A stretch of DNA of 31,924 nt from CALNXN01 sp942490645 (GCA_942490645.1 CALNXN010000003.1:1-31924); one strand, 5' to 3'. Shown: positions 1 through 8,168, numbered from the stretch's first letter. The notes: generated from the sequence alone by a model not told the origin. Numbers and translations are program-made.

Positions 1-516
1 TAACCAAAGCTATCAAAACGTGGAAGGGTTCTTCGAGATCAAAGAGTTACCCAGTAGCTTCCCGCGTTGATGTTCAGAGGTCACACGCAATGGAGAGTAT
101 CGTACAGGCGGTTCCCACTGCCATTTGCAGTCCGACATGCGTCATTTCATGCGCAAGAAAGCGTAGCCGCAATCAGTCCGGTGCGGTCTGGGAAATCGGG
201 CAGGTAATCGTCGAAGATACCAATCGCGGTGGGAGAAAATGGTAGTGAACAGCGCCACGGCGGCCGGTTTCGCGGTCGATCTCAGTCTCCGAGGGCGGCA
301 GGATCAACTCGCGGCGGGTGGTGCCGGGGGCGAGCCGGGGCGGCGGAAGGTCACCGTGCGCATCAGCGCGCCGTCGGCAAAGCGTTCAGTGCTGGTGTCG
401 ATGGTGTCACCATGGATACCGCGGGCAAATGCGATCTCCTTCGGTCAAAGGGCGGCCGCAACCTGCGAGCAGTATCAGGATGAGAGAAGCACGTAATATC
501 GTTGAGCTGAACGCAT
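1..516 (-). pseudogene. Degraded lipoprotein with HExxH metallopeptidase motif
   Basis: Read on the minus strand, an ATG at 516 follows AGAGGA and lies one base after the stop of the thioesterase remnant. The first residues are MRSAQRYYVLLS. After a frame change come LILILLAGCGRPLTEG, which looks like a lipoprotein signal with an LAGC lipobox. After a second frame change come EIAFARGIHGDTID and TSTERFADGALM. Further on, in yet another frame, RFLAHEMTHV sits at 134-151 and contains an HExxH zinc motif. The order 'EIAFAR..GDTID ... HEMTHV' resembles a family of small secreted HExxH proteins (vgr-related or DUF4157-like); this match is from memory. No single frame stays open, so the gene is broken, or the sequence has errors. 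The 3' end may run past the window edge. Confidence 0.45.
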
Positions 517-517
517 T

Positions 518-950
518 TTATCCTCTGGCAAGGTTGCGGTCGCCATCGCCATGAGCTAGCACAGGTGGCTCTTCGATCAGGGTGCGGCGGGCAAAGAACA
601 TGGTGCGTCCGGCGCGTGTGATCTCCGCCTCGGCGCAGATGGCATCCCCGCGCAGGACGCAGGAACTGCGTGCCGGGCGTGACCGTCCCCACCGGGGTGA
701 TCTGTCCGTTGCCCGATGCAGGGCGAAGACCATCGCGGTGTCGGCCAGTGCTGCAAGGGCCTGCCCTGATACGATGCCACCGACGCGGTTGATATGATCG
801 CGCACCGGGATCGTCATGGTGCAGCCGGTTGTATCCGTCTGGCACAGTTTCGGGGTTTGCCGATCCTGAGTATCAGCCCTTGAAAGTCTCAGTCAGAAAC
901 GTCTGGGCGTGGCAGGTGTCATGCGCATCATCTGGATAGATATCAGCACT
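518..950 (-). pseudogene. Frameshifted PaaI-type hotdog thioesterase
   Basis: Pieces of one hotdog-fold acyl-CoA thioesterase (PaaI family) lie in alternating minus frames. They are TFLTETFK near 900, TIPVRDHINRVGGIVSGQAL and AALADTAMVFALHRA at about 817-720, GNGQITPVGTVTPGTQFLRP at about 715-660, and DAICAEAEITRAGRTMFFAR at about 650-590. The stop is at 518-520. GGIVSGQALAALAD is the typical helix segment holding the catalytic acidic residue, and VGTVTPGTQFLRPA is the typical central strand. At least three frame changes are needed to join the pieces, and no start codon is clear. It is adjacent to the lipoprotein remnant, so the pair was probably one operon. Family assignment is firm; whether the breaks are real mutations or sequence errors cannot be told here. 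Confidence 0.75.
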
Positions 951-1056
951 AGGCCAGTGCCCGCCCCTTACAAAGCCATGGATTGATTCAGATCAGTGTG
1001 CGAGGATCAGGGCTCTGCGATGATACTGATGGGGCTGGTTCAGGAGACGTAAAATA

Positions 1057-1456
1057 ATGCATATTTTCAAAAGTTTGGCCGTCGCGACACTGATTGCAGG
1101 TCCGGCATTGGCGCAGGATACGGACGTGGGTGCTGTGCTCTTTGCAAAGCACTGCGCGACATGCCATGGCGAGGCGGGCACCGGGAATGGCCCGATGGCC
1201 CCGGCGCTGTTGTTGCAACCTCCGAACCTGACGGACCTGAGTGCGCGCAATGACGGGGCGTTTCCCATGCTGCGCGTGGTTTCGCGCATTGACCGGAACG
1301 GACCTGCTGGTCAACCACGGATCAGCCATGCCGGTCTACGGCCCGTTCTTCGAGGGGGTGCAAAGCATCGCGCTCAAAACCGATGCGGGCCAGCCGGTGA
1401 TGATGAGCCAGCCCGTGGCCGATCTGGTCACGTACCTGCAGACCTTGCAGAACTGA
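1057..1456 (+). pseudogene. Small periplasmic c-type cytochrome, single-base frameshift
   Basis: The product starts with a signal peptide ending ALAQD and carries one haem c site, CATCH, near residue 32. It then runs to FPMLRVVSRID near 1290. The continuation, TDLLVNHGSAMPVYGPFFEG to TYLQTLQN, is in the +1 frame and ends at the TGA at 1454-1456. Removing one C from GACCGG at about 1291-1296 restores one frame of about 133 residues. SAMPVYG probably supplies the methionine haem ligand. It is therefore a class I cytochrome c, an electron carrier of the periplasm with unknown partner. GGAG lies about 10 bases before the ATG. The downstream half is perfectly preserved, so the change is recent or a sequence error. 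Confidence 0.8.
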
Positions 1457-1563
1457 GCGGTTAAAACCCCGGTCGCGCAACGGCGTCGCTCGGGGTGGGG
1501 CCCCCGGGACAGGACGTGTGCCTGCGGACCTTGCTGTATTGGGAAAAGAGGGGGGTGACATCT

Positions 1564-1592
1564 GTGCACCCCCTGTGCACCCCCCGTGCACC
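1564..1592. repeat. Three GTGCACC repeats spaced 11 bp
   Basis: GTGCACC begins at 1564, 1575 and 1586, separated by CCCT and CCCC, giving an exact period of 11 bases. Each contains the palindrome GTGCAC. A related inverted GGGTGCA follows at about 1598. The spacing of about one helix turn would suit a protein binding one DNA face, but no regulator can be named. Confidence 0.7.
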
Positions 1593-1727
1593 GGGACGGG
1601 TGCAAAACCGGGTTTTGGGGTGGTTTGGTAAGGGTTTGGTGAGAGGTATTGGGATCAGTGTGAACGTGGCGTTCGGTGGGCGGTGTGCGGGACGGTGCCA
1701 CACCGAAGGTGCGCCGTGGTTTATCGG

Positions 1728-1793
1728 CACGCCCCTTGGCGTGTCGGGGAAGATTTCAGGGCTGAACACCCTCTCGCACCTCTAGCGAGGTGC
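1728..1793. other. Pair of short perfect hairpins in intergenic DNA
   Basis: CACGCC-CCTT-GGCGTG (1728-1743) and GCACCTC-TAGC-GAGGTGC (1776-1793) are perfect 6- and 7-bp stems with tetraloops. Neither is followed by a T run, so they are not ordinary terminators. They lie in the 670-base gap after the cytochrome c gene, where I see no convincing gene. They could be part of a structured transcript or simply chance in GC-rich DNA. Confidence 0.4.
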
Positions 1794-1806
1794 TGCCGAG
1801 CGATGC

Positions 1807-2028
1807 TCATGCTGGGCATGGTCTGGGTGGAGCCCGGACGTACGCAGTTCCAAGCAGAAAATGCTGTGCATTTCGCGCCGGACCCTTAGAGTCAAACGCC
1901 AAGCCTGTGGCAATCTTGTTCCAGATCAGAACGATTGCGTCCTGTTCAGGTCGCAGCCCTTGCCACTCTTCCTTTTGTGACGCCCTGTGAAGGAGTTTGA
2001 ATACGTGATTGGGCTTCCCGCAAACCAT
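1807..2028 (-). CDS. Doubtful short ORF, 73 residues
   Basis: This minus-strand ORF contains a fairly protein-like centre (WQGLRPEQDAIVLIWNKIA), but the C-terminal part reads like chance translation of GC-rich DNA. No ribosome-binding site is evident and no family was recognised. It could be the end of a decayed gene whose earlier part lies in another frame near 2030-2100, where ITEASHDWAIQDDVAGWF is readable. I do not claim a function. Confidence 0.2.
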   Translation of the reverse strand: MVCGKPNHVFKLLHRASQKEEWQGLRPEQDAIVLIWNKIATGLAFDSKGPARNAQHFLLGTAYVRAPPRPCPA

Positions 2029-2130
2029 CCGGCGACATCATCTTGAATCGCCCAATCGTGCGACGCCTCTGTGATCAGGCGCGGGTCTTTTAGGCGGGGC
2101 CTAGCGCTTACTCATGGGAAATCATTCATG

Positions 2131-2385
2131 CTAGAGTTTATCAGAACTCGCTATTTCTGGGTTGATGTCAGATATTGAGAATTTTTGTGTTCGTTCTTGT
2201 CCACTCATCGCCACGCCTCGCACTGCAAATACATCTTCAAGCTGGTCCAGCGGTGTGTCACACTTGATGACAATGTGACGCCCTTTGCCTTTTCGCACAT
2301 CAACCATATTGCGGCATAGTTTCTTCCGACTGCAGCGAGCAAAATATTCACTAAATTTTGCGTATTGTCCAGATTTGCGTGTGGG
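2131..2385 (-). pseudogene. Unidentified open segment, possible gene remnant
   Basis: An open minus frame runs from 2385 to a TAG at 2131-2133. The only ATG, at 2307, would give 58 residues beginning MVDVRKGKGRHIVIKCDTPL and ending PEIASSDKL. Composition is rich in charged residues and looks more protein-like than the overlapping 99-residue frame (2504-2205). No family was recognised and no good ribosome-binding site is present. The DNA is AT-richer than most of the window. It may be a fragment of a decayed gene. Confidence 0.3.
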
Positions 2386-2461
2386 TCAAATTTTGATTCT
2401 ACCGCACCGCTTAAGCTAGCCTCGCGCCGCCTTCCTTTACTCTGAACCAATGGTGTGCCCC

Positions 2462-2830
2462 TCATTTCTCTTTCCGCGTCCCGCCTAAGATTTCTTTCAT
2501 CCAATATCTAAAGCGTGGGGTTGAAACTTCGCTTAGTGTTTGGAAAATCGAGGCAGTTTGCTGCTCACAAATTGCTTTGACTGTTTTGTTTGCAGGCTTA
2601 GAGCTTCGGCACTATTTCGAAGCTCTTTCCTCTGCTGGAATAACCTAGCAAAAGCCTCAAATTGATCCAATTGGGCCGAAAGCCTCCTGCCAAGATGTCT
2701 CCAAGTGCATTGAGCTGTAACGCCTCAAATAGAACCAGTCCTAAAGTCATCTCGTTTAATTCGTCAGTCCGCTCGAAACGACAAATCGGTCAAACGCACG
2801 TGACCTCCAAACCGCGCTTTTCTAGTCTTT
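2462..2830 (-). pseudogene. Decayed gene in changing frames, perhaps phasin-like
   Basis: Consecutive minus-strand pieces read as one helical protein when frames are switched. They are FERTDELNEMTLGLVLFEAL to QLNALG (about 2775-2705), HLGRRLSAQLDQFEAFARLF to RNSAEAL (about 2697-2600), and KPANKTVKAICEQQTASIFQ followed by TLSEVSTPRFRYWMKEIL to a TGA at 2462-2464. At least two frame changes are needed, and a stop codon interrupts the N-terminal side. The amphipathic, Q- and A-rich helical pattern recalls phasin-type granule proteins, but that is an impression and not a motif match. The stretch is AT-richer than its neighbours and lies just downstream of parE. Confidence 0.4.
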
Positions 2831-2849
2831 AAGAGTATCTTGCCTTCTC

Positions 2850-4808
2850 TCAAACATCCAACTCCTCCACAAACCGCGCGTTCTCCTGAATATACTGGAA
2901 CCGCAGTTCCGGCTTTTTGCCCATCAAACGCTCGACCAGATCACCAGTCTCCCCCGGCAGATCTTCGTCTATCGTGACGCGGATCAGTTTGCGGGTTTTG
3001 GGGTCCATTGTGGTCTCTTTCAAATCCTTGGCGTCCATTTCACCAAGGCCCTTGAAACGGCTGAGGTCGATCTTGCCTTTGCCGCCAAGGCCCTTTTCCA
3101 GCCACATGTCCTTTTCGGCCTCGTCCAGACAGTAGACGCGTTTGGCGCCTTGGGTCAGACGAAAGAGCGGTGGGCAGGCGAGGTAGAGATGGCCCGCGTC
3201 GATCAGCGGGCGCATTTGGGTAAAGAAGAAGGTCATCAGAAGGGCCGCGATATGCGCGCCGTCGACGTCGGCGTCGGTCATGATGATGATCTTGTCATAG
3301 CGCAGGTCATCGAGGTTGAATTTGGTGCCCATTCCGACGCCCAACGCCTCGCACAGGTCGGAGATTTCGGCGTTGGTGGTCAGCTTGCCGGAGGCCGCGC
3401 CCAGCACGTTGAGGATCTTGCCCTTGAGCGGCAGCAGCGCTTGGGTTTCGCGGTTGCGCGCGCCCTTGCCGGAGCCGCCGGCGCTGTCCCCCTCCACGAT
3501 GAACAATTCGGTGCCTGCGCGGTCCTTGGACGTGCAATCGGTCAGCTTGCCGGGCAGGCGCAGCTTCTTGGTGGCCGATTTGCGCGCGGTTTCCTTTTCC
3601 TGTCGGCGGCGCAGGCGTTCTTCGGCGCGCAGCACCAGAAAATCAAGGATCGCACCGGCGGATTTGGTGTCATTGGCGAGCCAGTTGTCGAAGTGATCGC
3701 GCACGGCGCCTTCGGTCATCTTGGCCGCCGTTTCGGTCGAGAGCCGGTCCTTGGTCTGGCCCACGAACGCCGGGTCCGCGATGAAGCACGACACCAGCGC
3801 GCAGCCGCCCGACATCAGGTCTTCACGGGTGATCTGGGCGGCCTTTTTGTTGTTCGACAGCTCGCCATAGGCCTTGATGCCCTTGAGGATCGCGGCCCAG
3901 AAACCCGCAACATGGGTGCCGCCTTCGGGGGTGGGCACGGTGTTGCAGTAGGATTGGATGAAGCCATCGCGCGACGGGGTCCAGTTGATGGCCCATTCGA
4001 CCTTGCCCGCCTCGCCGAATTTTTCGCGGAAATCGACGGTTCCGGCAAAAGGGGTGTCGGCGTATGTGGTGGCGCTGCCCAAGGTTTCGCGCAGGTAATC
4101 CGAGAGGCCGCCGGGGAAGTGGAATGTGGCCTCGGTCGGGGTGTCGCCGTCCGCGATGGCCGATTTCCAGCGGATTTCGACGCCTGAAAAGAGATACGCC
4201 TTGGACCGGATGGAGTTGAAGAGCCGCGCAGGTTTGAAGCGGTGGGAGCCAAATATTTCCGGGTCCGCGTGGAATGTGACGGTGGTGCCGCGCCGATTGG
4301 GGGCGGTGCCGACCTTTTCAACCGGGCCCAGCGGCAGCCCGCGTGAAAACCGCTGTTCATAGATTTCCTTGTTGCGCGCGACCTGCACAACCATGCTGTC
4401 CGACAGAGCGTTGACCACGGAGGCACCGACGCCGTGCAAACCGCCCGAAGTCTCGTAAGCCTTGCCGGAGAATTTGCCGCCCGCGTGGAGGGTGCACAGG
4501 ATGACCTCAAGCGCGGATTTGTCGGGGAATTTGGGGTGCGGGTCGATCGGGATGCCACGCCCGTTGTCGCGGATCGTGACGGAATAGTCGTCGTGCAGTT
4601 CGACCTCGATCCGGTTGGCATGGCCCGCGACGGCCTCGTCCATGGAGTTGTCGAGCACCTCGGCCACCAGATGGTGCAGCGCGCGTTCATCGGTGCCGCC
4701 GATGTACATGCCGGGGCGCTTGCGCACGGGTTCCAGCCCCTCCAGCACTTCGATGGAGGAGGCGTCGTAGTCTTCCGGGCCGGTGCCGGACAGCAGATCG
4801 TTGGGCAT
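2850..4808 (-). CDS. parE: DNA topoisomerase IV subunit B (ParE)
   Basis: The product is the ATPase subunit of topoisomerase IV, which with ParC decatenates daughter chromosomes. The GHKL ATPase motifs are in order: EVLDNSMDEAVAG, DNGRGIPID and GGLHGVGASVVNALS. A TOPRIM domain follows with EGDSAGGS and DADVDGAHI, and then the conserved FKGLGEMDAKDLKETTMDP. The chosen start, MPNDLLSGTGPEDYDASSIE, gives 652 residues. That fits ParE and is shorter than GyrB (about 800), which usually carries an insert. The frame stays open upstream to 4946, but that extension is not family-like. No strong ribosome-binding site precedes 4808, so the exact start is less sure. No gene partner (parC) lies in the window. 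Confidence 0.96.
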   Translation of the reverse strand: MPNDLLSGTGPEDYDASSIEVLEGLEPVRKRPGMYIGGTDERALHHLVAEVLDNSMDEAVAGHANRIEVELHDDYSVTIRDNGRGIPIDPHPKFPDKSALEVILCTLHAGGKFSGKAYETSGGLHGVGASVVNALSDSMVVQVARNKEIYEQRFSRGLPLGPVEKVGTAPNRRGTTVTFHADPEIFGSHRFKPARLFNSIRSKAYLFSGVEIRWKSAIADGDTPTEATFHFPGGLSDYLRETLGSATTYADTPFAGTVDFREKFGEAGKVEWAINWTPSRDGFIQSYCNTVPTPEGGTHVAGFWAAILKGIKAYGELSNNKKAAQITREDLMSGGCALVSCFIADPAFVGQTKDRLSTETAAKMTEGAVRDHFDNWLANDTKSAGAILDFLVLRAEERLRRRQEKETARKSATKKLRLPGKLTDCTSKDRAGTELFIVEGDSAGGSGKGARNRETQALLPLKGKILNVLGAASGKLTTNAEISDLCEALGVGMGTKFNLDDLRYDKIIIMTDADVDGAHIAALLMTFFFTQMRPLIDAGHLYLACPPLFRLTQGAKRVYCLDEAEKDMWLEKGLGGKGKIDLSRFKGLGEMDAKDLKETTMDPKTRKLIRVTIDEDLPGETGDLVERLMGKKPELRFQYIQENARFVEELDV

Positions 4809-5103
4809 GGGGCTACTCGGTTTATTGGTTTTGATTGGGCCGCAGTATGGCAGAGGGGCGCGGAGGGGGGAAGTGCGCCTGATGCCTTTGTCGCCTTGCG
4901 CATGGGGTTTTGACGAAGCGCGCAAGCCATCGCGTAATGTGTCCAAAAAGAGGAGCCGGGCGATATTGTTCCCGAAATGAGCGAGCGATTTCCACCATAG
5001 CTAGAAATATATAACAAAAACAGGTGGTTGATGGTTTTTCTGTGGCGCGATTGTGGTGCGATCGGTATTACGGGGCGGTAATGTACAGTAAGGGGTACCA
5101 ACG
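4809..5103. other. Divergent intergenic region, parE / VPLPA gene
   Basis: This gap must hold the promoters of parE (minus) and the VPLPA-CTERM gene (plus). It contains an AT-rich patch (about 5001-5022) and an AAGGGG at about 5091-5096 that probably is the ribosome-binding site of the next gene. I could not place convincing -35/-10 pairs. Confidence 0.4.
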
Positions 5104-5799
5104 ATGAAATACGCAATTTTGGGCGCTGTTGCGCTGACCGTGTCTGCGGGCATGGCGCAGGCCGCGACCTACGAATACGACTTCAAGAAAGAAGCCAACT
5201 CCTCCGGTCAGATCGGCGAAGCGATCTTTTCAGAGTTCAACACAGCAACAAACGGCGTGTTTGCTGGTCCGAACCTCAAGGTCACGGCGACCAAGGGTCA
5301 ATCCGACGCTTTCGTTTACTTTGACAACGGCAACGCTGGCATGGGTGTCTGCGGTTCGCCAAAATCCGGCGCAACCGTCAACAGCTACAACTCTGGCAGT
5401 GGCTCGAACGTATGTTCCAACGCTGGTGATGACGGGCTGACGACCACCACTGAATCGCTGCATTTCACGGCGACCAACCAAGCGGTGCGGATCACGGAGT
5501 TCTACATCAACTCCAACCACGACAACACAGCGCCGATTGGCAGCACTGTCTGGAACATCGGCGGCACCGAATATTCAGGGCCGTTCGCTATGGAATCCCT
5601 GTCGCAAAGCGGTGACATCAAGATTTCGGTCAACTTCTTCCTGAACGTAGGTGAGACGTTGAGCCTGCGCGGCGTGTCGGGACCGGATTCCTATATTTCC
5701 GGCGTTGGCCTGACGCCTGTTCCGCTGCCTGCGGCGGGCTTGATGCTGCTGGCCGGTTTGGGTGGTCTGGGCGCTTTGCGGGCCCGCAAGAAGGCCTGA
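5104..5799 (+). CDS. VPLPA-CTERM sorted exported protein
   Basis: The 231-residue product begins with a Sec signal peptide (MKYAILGAVALTVSAGMAQA, then ATYEYDF). It ends with the sorting signal VPLPAAGLMLLAGLGGLGAL followed by RARKKA. That is the tripartite VPLPA-CTERM arrangement: a motif, a hydrophobic helix and a basic tail. Such proteins are handled by an exosortase-type transpeptidase in Rhodobacteraceae and end up at the cell surface or in the matrix. The middle part is Thr/Ser/Asn/Gly-rich, with two cysteines (VCGSPKSGA and NVCSNAGDD) that may form a disulfide, and it probably folds as a beta-sandwich. No exosortase gene is nearby. AAGGGG precedes the ATG by about 7-10 bases, and a strong terminator follows, so the gene is probably monocistronic. 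Confidence 0.9.
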   Translation: MKYAILGAVALTVSAGMAQAATYEYDFKKEANSSGQIGEAIFSEFNTATNGVFAGPNLKVTATKGQSDAFVYFDNGNAGMGVCGSPKSGATVNSYNSGSGSNVCSNAGDDGLTTTTESLHFTATNQAVRITEFYINSNHDNTAPIGSTVWNIGGTEYSGPFAMESLSQSGDIKISVNFFLNVGETLSLRGVSGPDSYISGVGLTPVPLPAAGLMLLAGLGGLGALRARKKA

Positions 5800-5823
5800 T
5801 CGACCAACAAGACCACGACTTGA

Positions 5824-5858
5824 AAAGGCCTGCCCTCGCAAGACGGCGGGCCTTTTTT
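5824..5858 (+). terminator. Rho-independent terminator after VPLPA-CTERM gene
   Basis: AAAGGCCTGCC (5824-5834) pairs with GGCGGGCCTTT (5845-5855) across a 10-base loop, with one G-U pair, and is followed directly by a T run to 5858. It lies 25 bases after the stop codon. Confidence 0.9.
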
Positions 5859-5955
5859 ATGGGCAACCACTGTCTTGGTGCTGGTCAGAGGTCACATTGC
5901 GCTTTTCGGGCGCAACGATGCGTGGCAAGGGAAGGGCAAGCGATCAGGAGCGATG

Positions 5956-6618
5956 ATGACCGAGACCAACGACACACTGAAAACGCTGCCTGACTGGCGG
6001 TATCTGCTGAACGAATTCTACGAGCTTTATCGGTTCTTGCCCGCGGGCGGCAGCACCAAGATCGCAGGTCACCAGCGCAAGGCCCGCGAGGCCATCAGCC
6101 GGGTTCTGAAATCCAATGCAGCCGTGCGTCTACAAGAGCCCGCCGACAAACCCGTGACCGCCCATTTACGCCGGGCGATTGATCAGGGGCAGGACGACCG
6201 CATGGCGTCGGTGGTGCGCGCATTGGATGCGGTGCGCCCCTCGCTGTCTTGGCAGTATGGCTATGAAAAGGTGCCGCGCGGGCTGGTGACGAACTACGCC
6301 TATGCCGAAGTGGCCGGGCCGCAGGGGCCGGTGTGCACCACCGAGATCATCCTCGGGGTCGTGCTCTTTGGGCCCAGTTGCACCTATCCCGCCCATGCCC
6401 ACAAGGGGATCACGGAAAGCTATGTGTGTTTGTCCGGTTCGGTTTCGGAGAACCATCAGGGGGTCTATGTGCCCGGCTCGATGATCTTCAACCCACCCGA
6501 ACACTTGCACCGGATCACGGTCAGTGATCGTGGCCCTGCGTTGCTGGCCTATGCGTGGCTGGGTGACCAGAGCGATCTGCGCAGCCAGAAAATGGTCTTT
6601 ACCCGCACCCGCAAATAA
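5956..6618 (+). CDS. dddL: Dimethylsulfoniopropionate lyase DddL
   Basis: DddL cleaves DMSP to dimethyl sulfide and acrylate. The C-terminal half is a cupin with the metal-binding pattern H147-A-H149-x4-E154-x-Y156 in YPAHAHKGITESYVCLSG, plus a further histidine in PPEHLHRI (H183/H185). The stretch YGYEKVPRGLVTNYAYAEVA and the end AYAWLGDQSDL match my memory of DddL rather than the shorter DddQ or DddW. Two ATGs are adjacent (5953 and 5956); AGGAG at 5946-5950 is better spaced for 5956, giving 220 residues. The frame extends upstream to 5875 without family-like sequence. The AhpD-like gene starts 32 bases downstream on the same strand. No transporter or acrylate-handling gene is adjacent. Confidence 0.92.
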   Translation: MTETNDTLKTLPDWRYLLNEFYELYRFLPAGGSTKIAGHQRKAREAISRVLKSNAAVRLQEPADKPVTAHLRRAIDQGQDDRMASVVRALDAVRPSLSWQYGYEKVPRGLVTNYAYAEVAGPQGPVCTTEIILGVVLFGPSCTYPAHAHKGITESYVCLSGSVSENHQGVYVPGSMIFNPPEHLHRITVSDRGPALLAYAWLGDQSDLRSQKMVFTRTRK

Positions 6619-6650
6619 CGCCAAGCTGGGGCCGACCGAAAGGACTGCCC

Positions 6651-7259
6651 ATGACCTGGATTGCGACCGTCCCCTTTGACGCGGCCACTGGAAAGCTGCG
6701 CATGCTCTATGACCGGATCACCGGCCCGGGCAACAATGTCGACAACATCATGATGGCCCACTCCCTGCGCCCGCACACGATGGAGGGGCATATGGCGATC
6801 TACAAGCATGTGCTGCACCATTCGGGCAACACGGTGCCGAAATGGTTTCTGGAGGTGCTGGGGGTCTGGGTGTCGGCGCTGAACCAGTGTGATTATTGTG
6901 AACAACACCATTTTGCGGGGATGAAACGGTTGTTGGGCGATGATGCGCGGGCCGATGCGATCCGTGCGGCGATTGCCGCCGGTGATGTCGAGGCCGCGCC
7001 GCTGGACACGGCCCAGCATCAGGCGCTGCGCTATGCCGCCAAACTGACCCGAACCCCCGGAGAGATGGTAAAAGATGATGTCACCGCCCTTCGAGATGCC
7101 GGGTATGATGATGGTCAGGTCTTGGAGATCAATCAGGTTGTCAGCTATTTTGCCTATGCCAACCGGACGGTCTTGGGTTTGGGCTGTTCAACGGCGGGCG
7201 ACATTATCGGGCTAAGCCCCGGCAATTCGGATGATCCCGAGGATTGGGGGCACCGCTAG
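6651..7259 (+). CDS. Peroxidase-related AhpD-like enzyme
   Basis: This 202-residue protein belongs to the carboxymuconolactone decarboxylase/AhpD superfamily, in the 'peroxidase-related enzyme' group. The thiol-peroxidase signature is visible as E68-x11-C80-D-Y-C83-x3-H87 within LEVLGVWVSALNQCDYCEQH. By family knowledge the two cysteines and the histidine form the redox centre that reduces hydroperoxides with a lipoyl or other dithiol donor. It starts 32 bases after dddL and ends 30 bases before the DUF6544-type gene, so the three are likely co-transcribed. A role in protection during DMSP breakdown is possible but only inferred from position. GAAAGGA precedes the start. Confidence 0.85.
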   Translation: MTWIATVPFDAATGKLRMLYDRITGPGNNVDNIMMAHSLRPHTMEGHMAIYKHVLHHSGNTVPKWFLEVLGVWVSALNQCDYCEQHHFAGMKRLLGDDARADAIRAAIAAGDVEAAPLDTAQHQALRYAAKLTRTPGEMVKDDVTALRDAGYDDGQVLEINQVVSYFAYANRTVLGLGCSTAGDIIGLSPGNSDDPEDWGHR

Positions 7260-7289
7260 CTCGGGCTGGGCACTGAGGACGAGAGGACA

Positions 7290-8141
7290 ATGGTAAGACT
7301 GGGTTTGATTGCCCTTTTGGGGGTGTTTGTTCTGGCGGCGCTGGGTGCGCTTGGGTTGCGGTGGGCCGATGACGTGGCCGATGCGCGCGTAAAGGGCGAA
7401 CTGCGCGTCTTGGGCGCAGGCACGTCGGCGGTGTTTGATCCCGCGATGGTCGAGGGGCTGCCGGAGCCTGCACAGCGGTTTTTCCTTTATGCACTCTCGC
7501 CTGGTGCGCCATTGGGCACAGTGGCCGAGATCACCATGCAGGGGCAGTTGGACCTGGGGCCCGCCGATGCACCCAACCCGCAGCCGATGCAGGCCACACA
7601 GGTGCTTGCCCCGCCTTACGGCTTTGTCTGGACCGTTCAGATGGAGGCGGTCAGCGGCAGCGATGCGCTGGCCCCGGCCACCAGCTGGAGCAGGTTCCGC
7701 CTGTTTGGTGTTGTGCCTGCCGGACGTGGCGGCGGCGACGCGGATCACAAGCTGTCTGCCTTTGGGCGCATGGTCGGAGAGGGGTTGTTCTGGACACCAG
7801 CGGCGTTCCTGCCCGCGGCAAATGCGGGCTGGGAAGAAATCGAGTGGACCGCCATCGACACACAAACGGCCGAAGTTTTCGTGCGCTATGGCGACCTAGA
7901 GCAGACCGCGCAAATCCGGATCGACGCTGACGGCAAACCACAATATGTCGTGTTCCCGCGCTGGAGCAATGAAAACCCGCAGCGACAGTATCGCCATCAG
8001 CCGTTTGGTGGGGACATGTCAGCGTTTCGTGATTTTGACGGAACGCGGGTGCCGACGCATGTTATCGGCGGCAACAACTACGGCACCCCTGAGTATCGCC
8101 CGTTTTTCGACGCGCGCGATGTGACGGTGTCGTATCGCTGA
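7290..8141 (+). CDS. Membrane-anchored DUF6544/DUF6920-type protein
   Basis: The 283-residue protein has one N-terminal transmembrane helix or uncleaved signal anchor (LGLIALLGVFVLAALGALGL), followed by a soluble domain. Segments such as LPEPAQRFFLYAL, SWSRFRLFGVVPAGRGGGDA and PRWSNENPQRQYRHQPFGGD fit the DUF6544/DUF6920 family as I remember it. Members often sit near metabolic genes and have no established function. The domain is probably periplasmic. The start follows GAGAGGA closely. It is the third gene of the dddL run and is followed by a convergent lipase-like gene only 27 bases away. Confidence 0.7.
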   Translation: MVRLGLIALLGVFVLAALGALGLRWADDVADARVKGELRVLGAGTSAVFDPAMVEGLPEPAQRFFLYALSPGAPLGTVAEITMQGQLDLGPADAPNPQPMQATQVLAPPYGFVWTVQMEAVSGSDALAPATSWSRFRLFGVVPAGRGGGDADHKLSAFGRMVGEGLFWTPAAFLPAANAGWEEIEWTAIDTQTAEVFVRYGDLEQTAQIRIDADGKPQYVVFPRWSNENPQRQYRHQPFGGDMSAFRDFDGTRVPTHVIGGNNYGTPEYRPFFDARDVTVSYR

Positions 8142-8168
8142 GCGGCCCGCTGGTGGGGCGCAATCCGT

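Noticed and set aside
1468..1500. Possible terminator after cytochrome c (ACCCCG...CGGGGT)
   Set aside because: Six-base stem with a long loop and no T run.
2205..2504. 99-residue minus ORF
   Set aside because: Overlaps a more protein-like frame and the phasin-like remnant's last codons; its C-terminal half looks like chance translation and there is no ribosome-binding site.
3150..4187. Long plus-strand ORF (345 residues) across parE
   Set aside because: It is the antisense shadow of parE, a strongly conserved gene; the translation is low-complexity and family-free.
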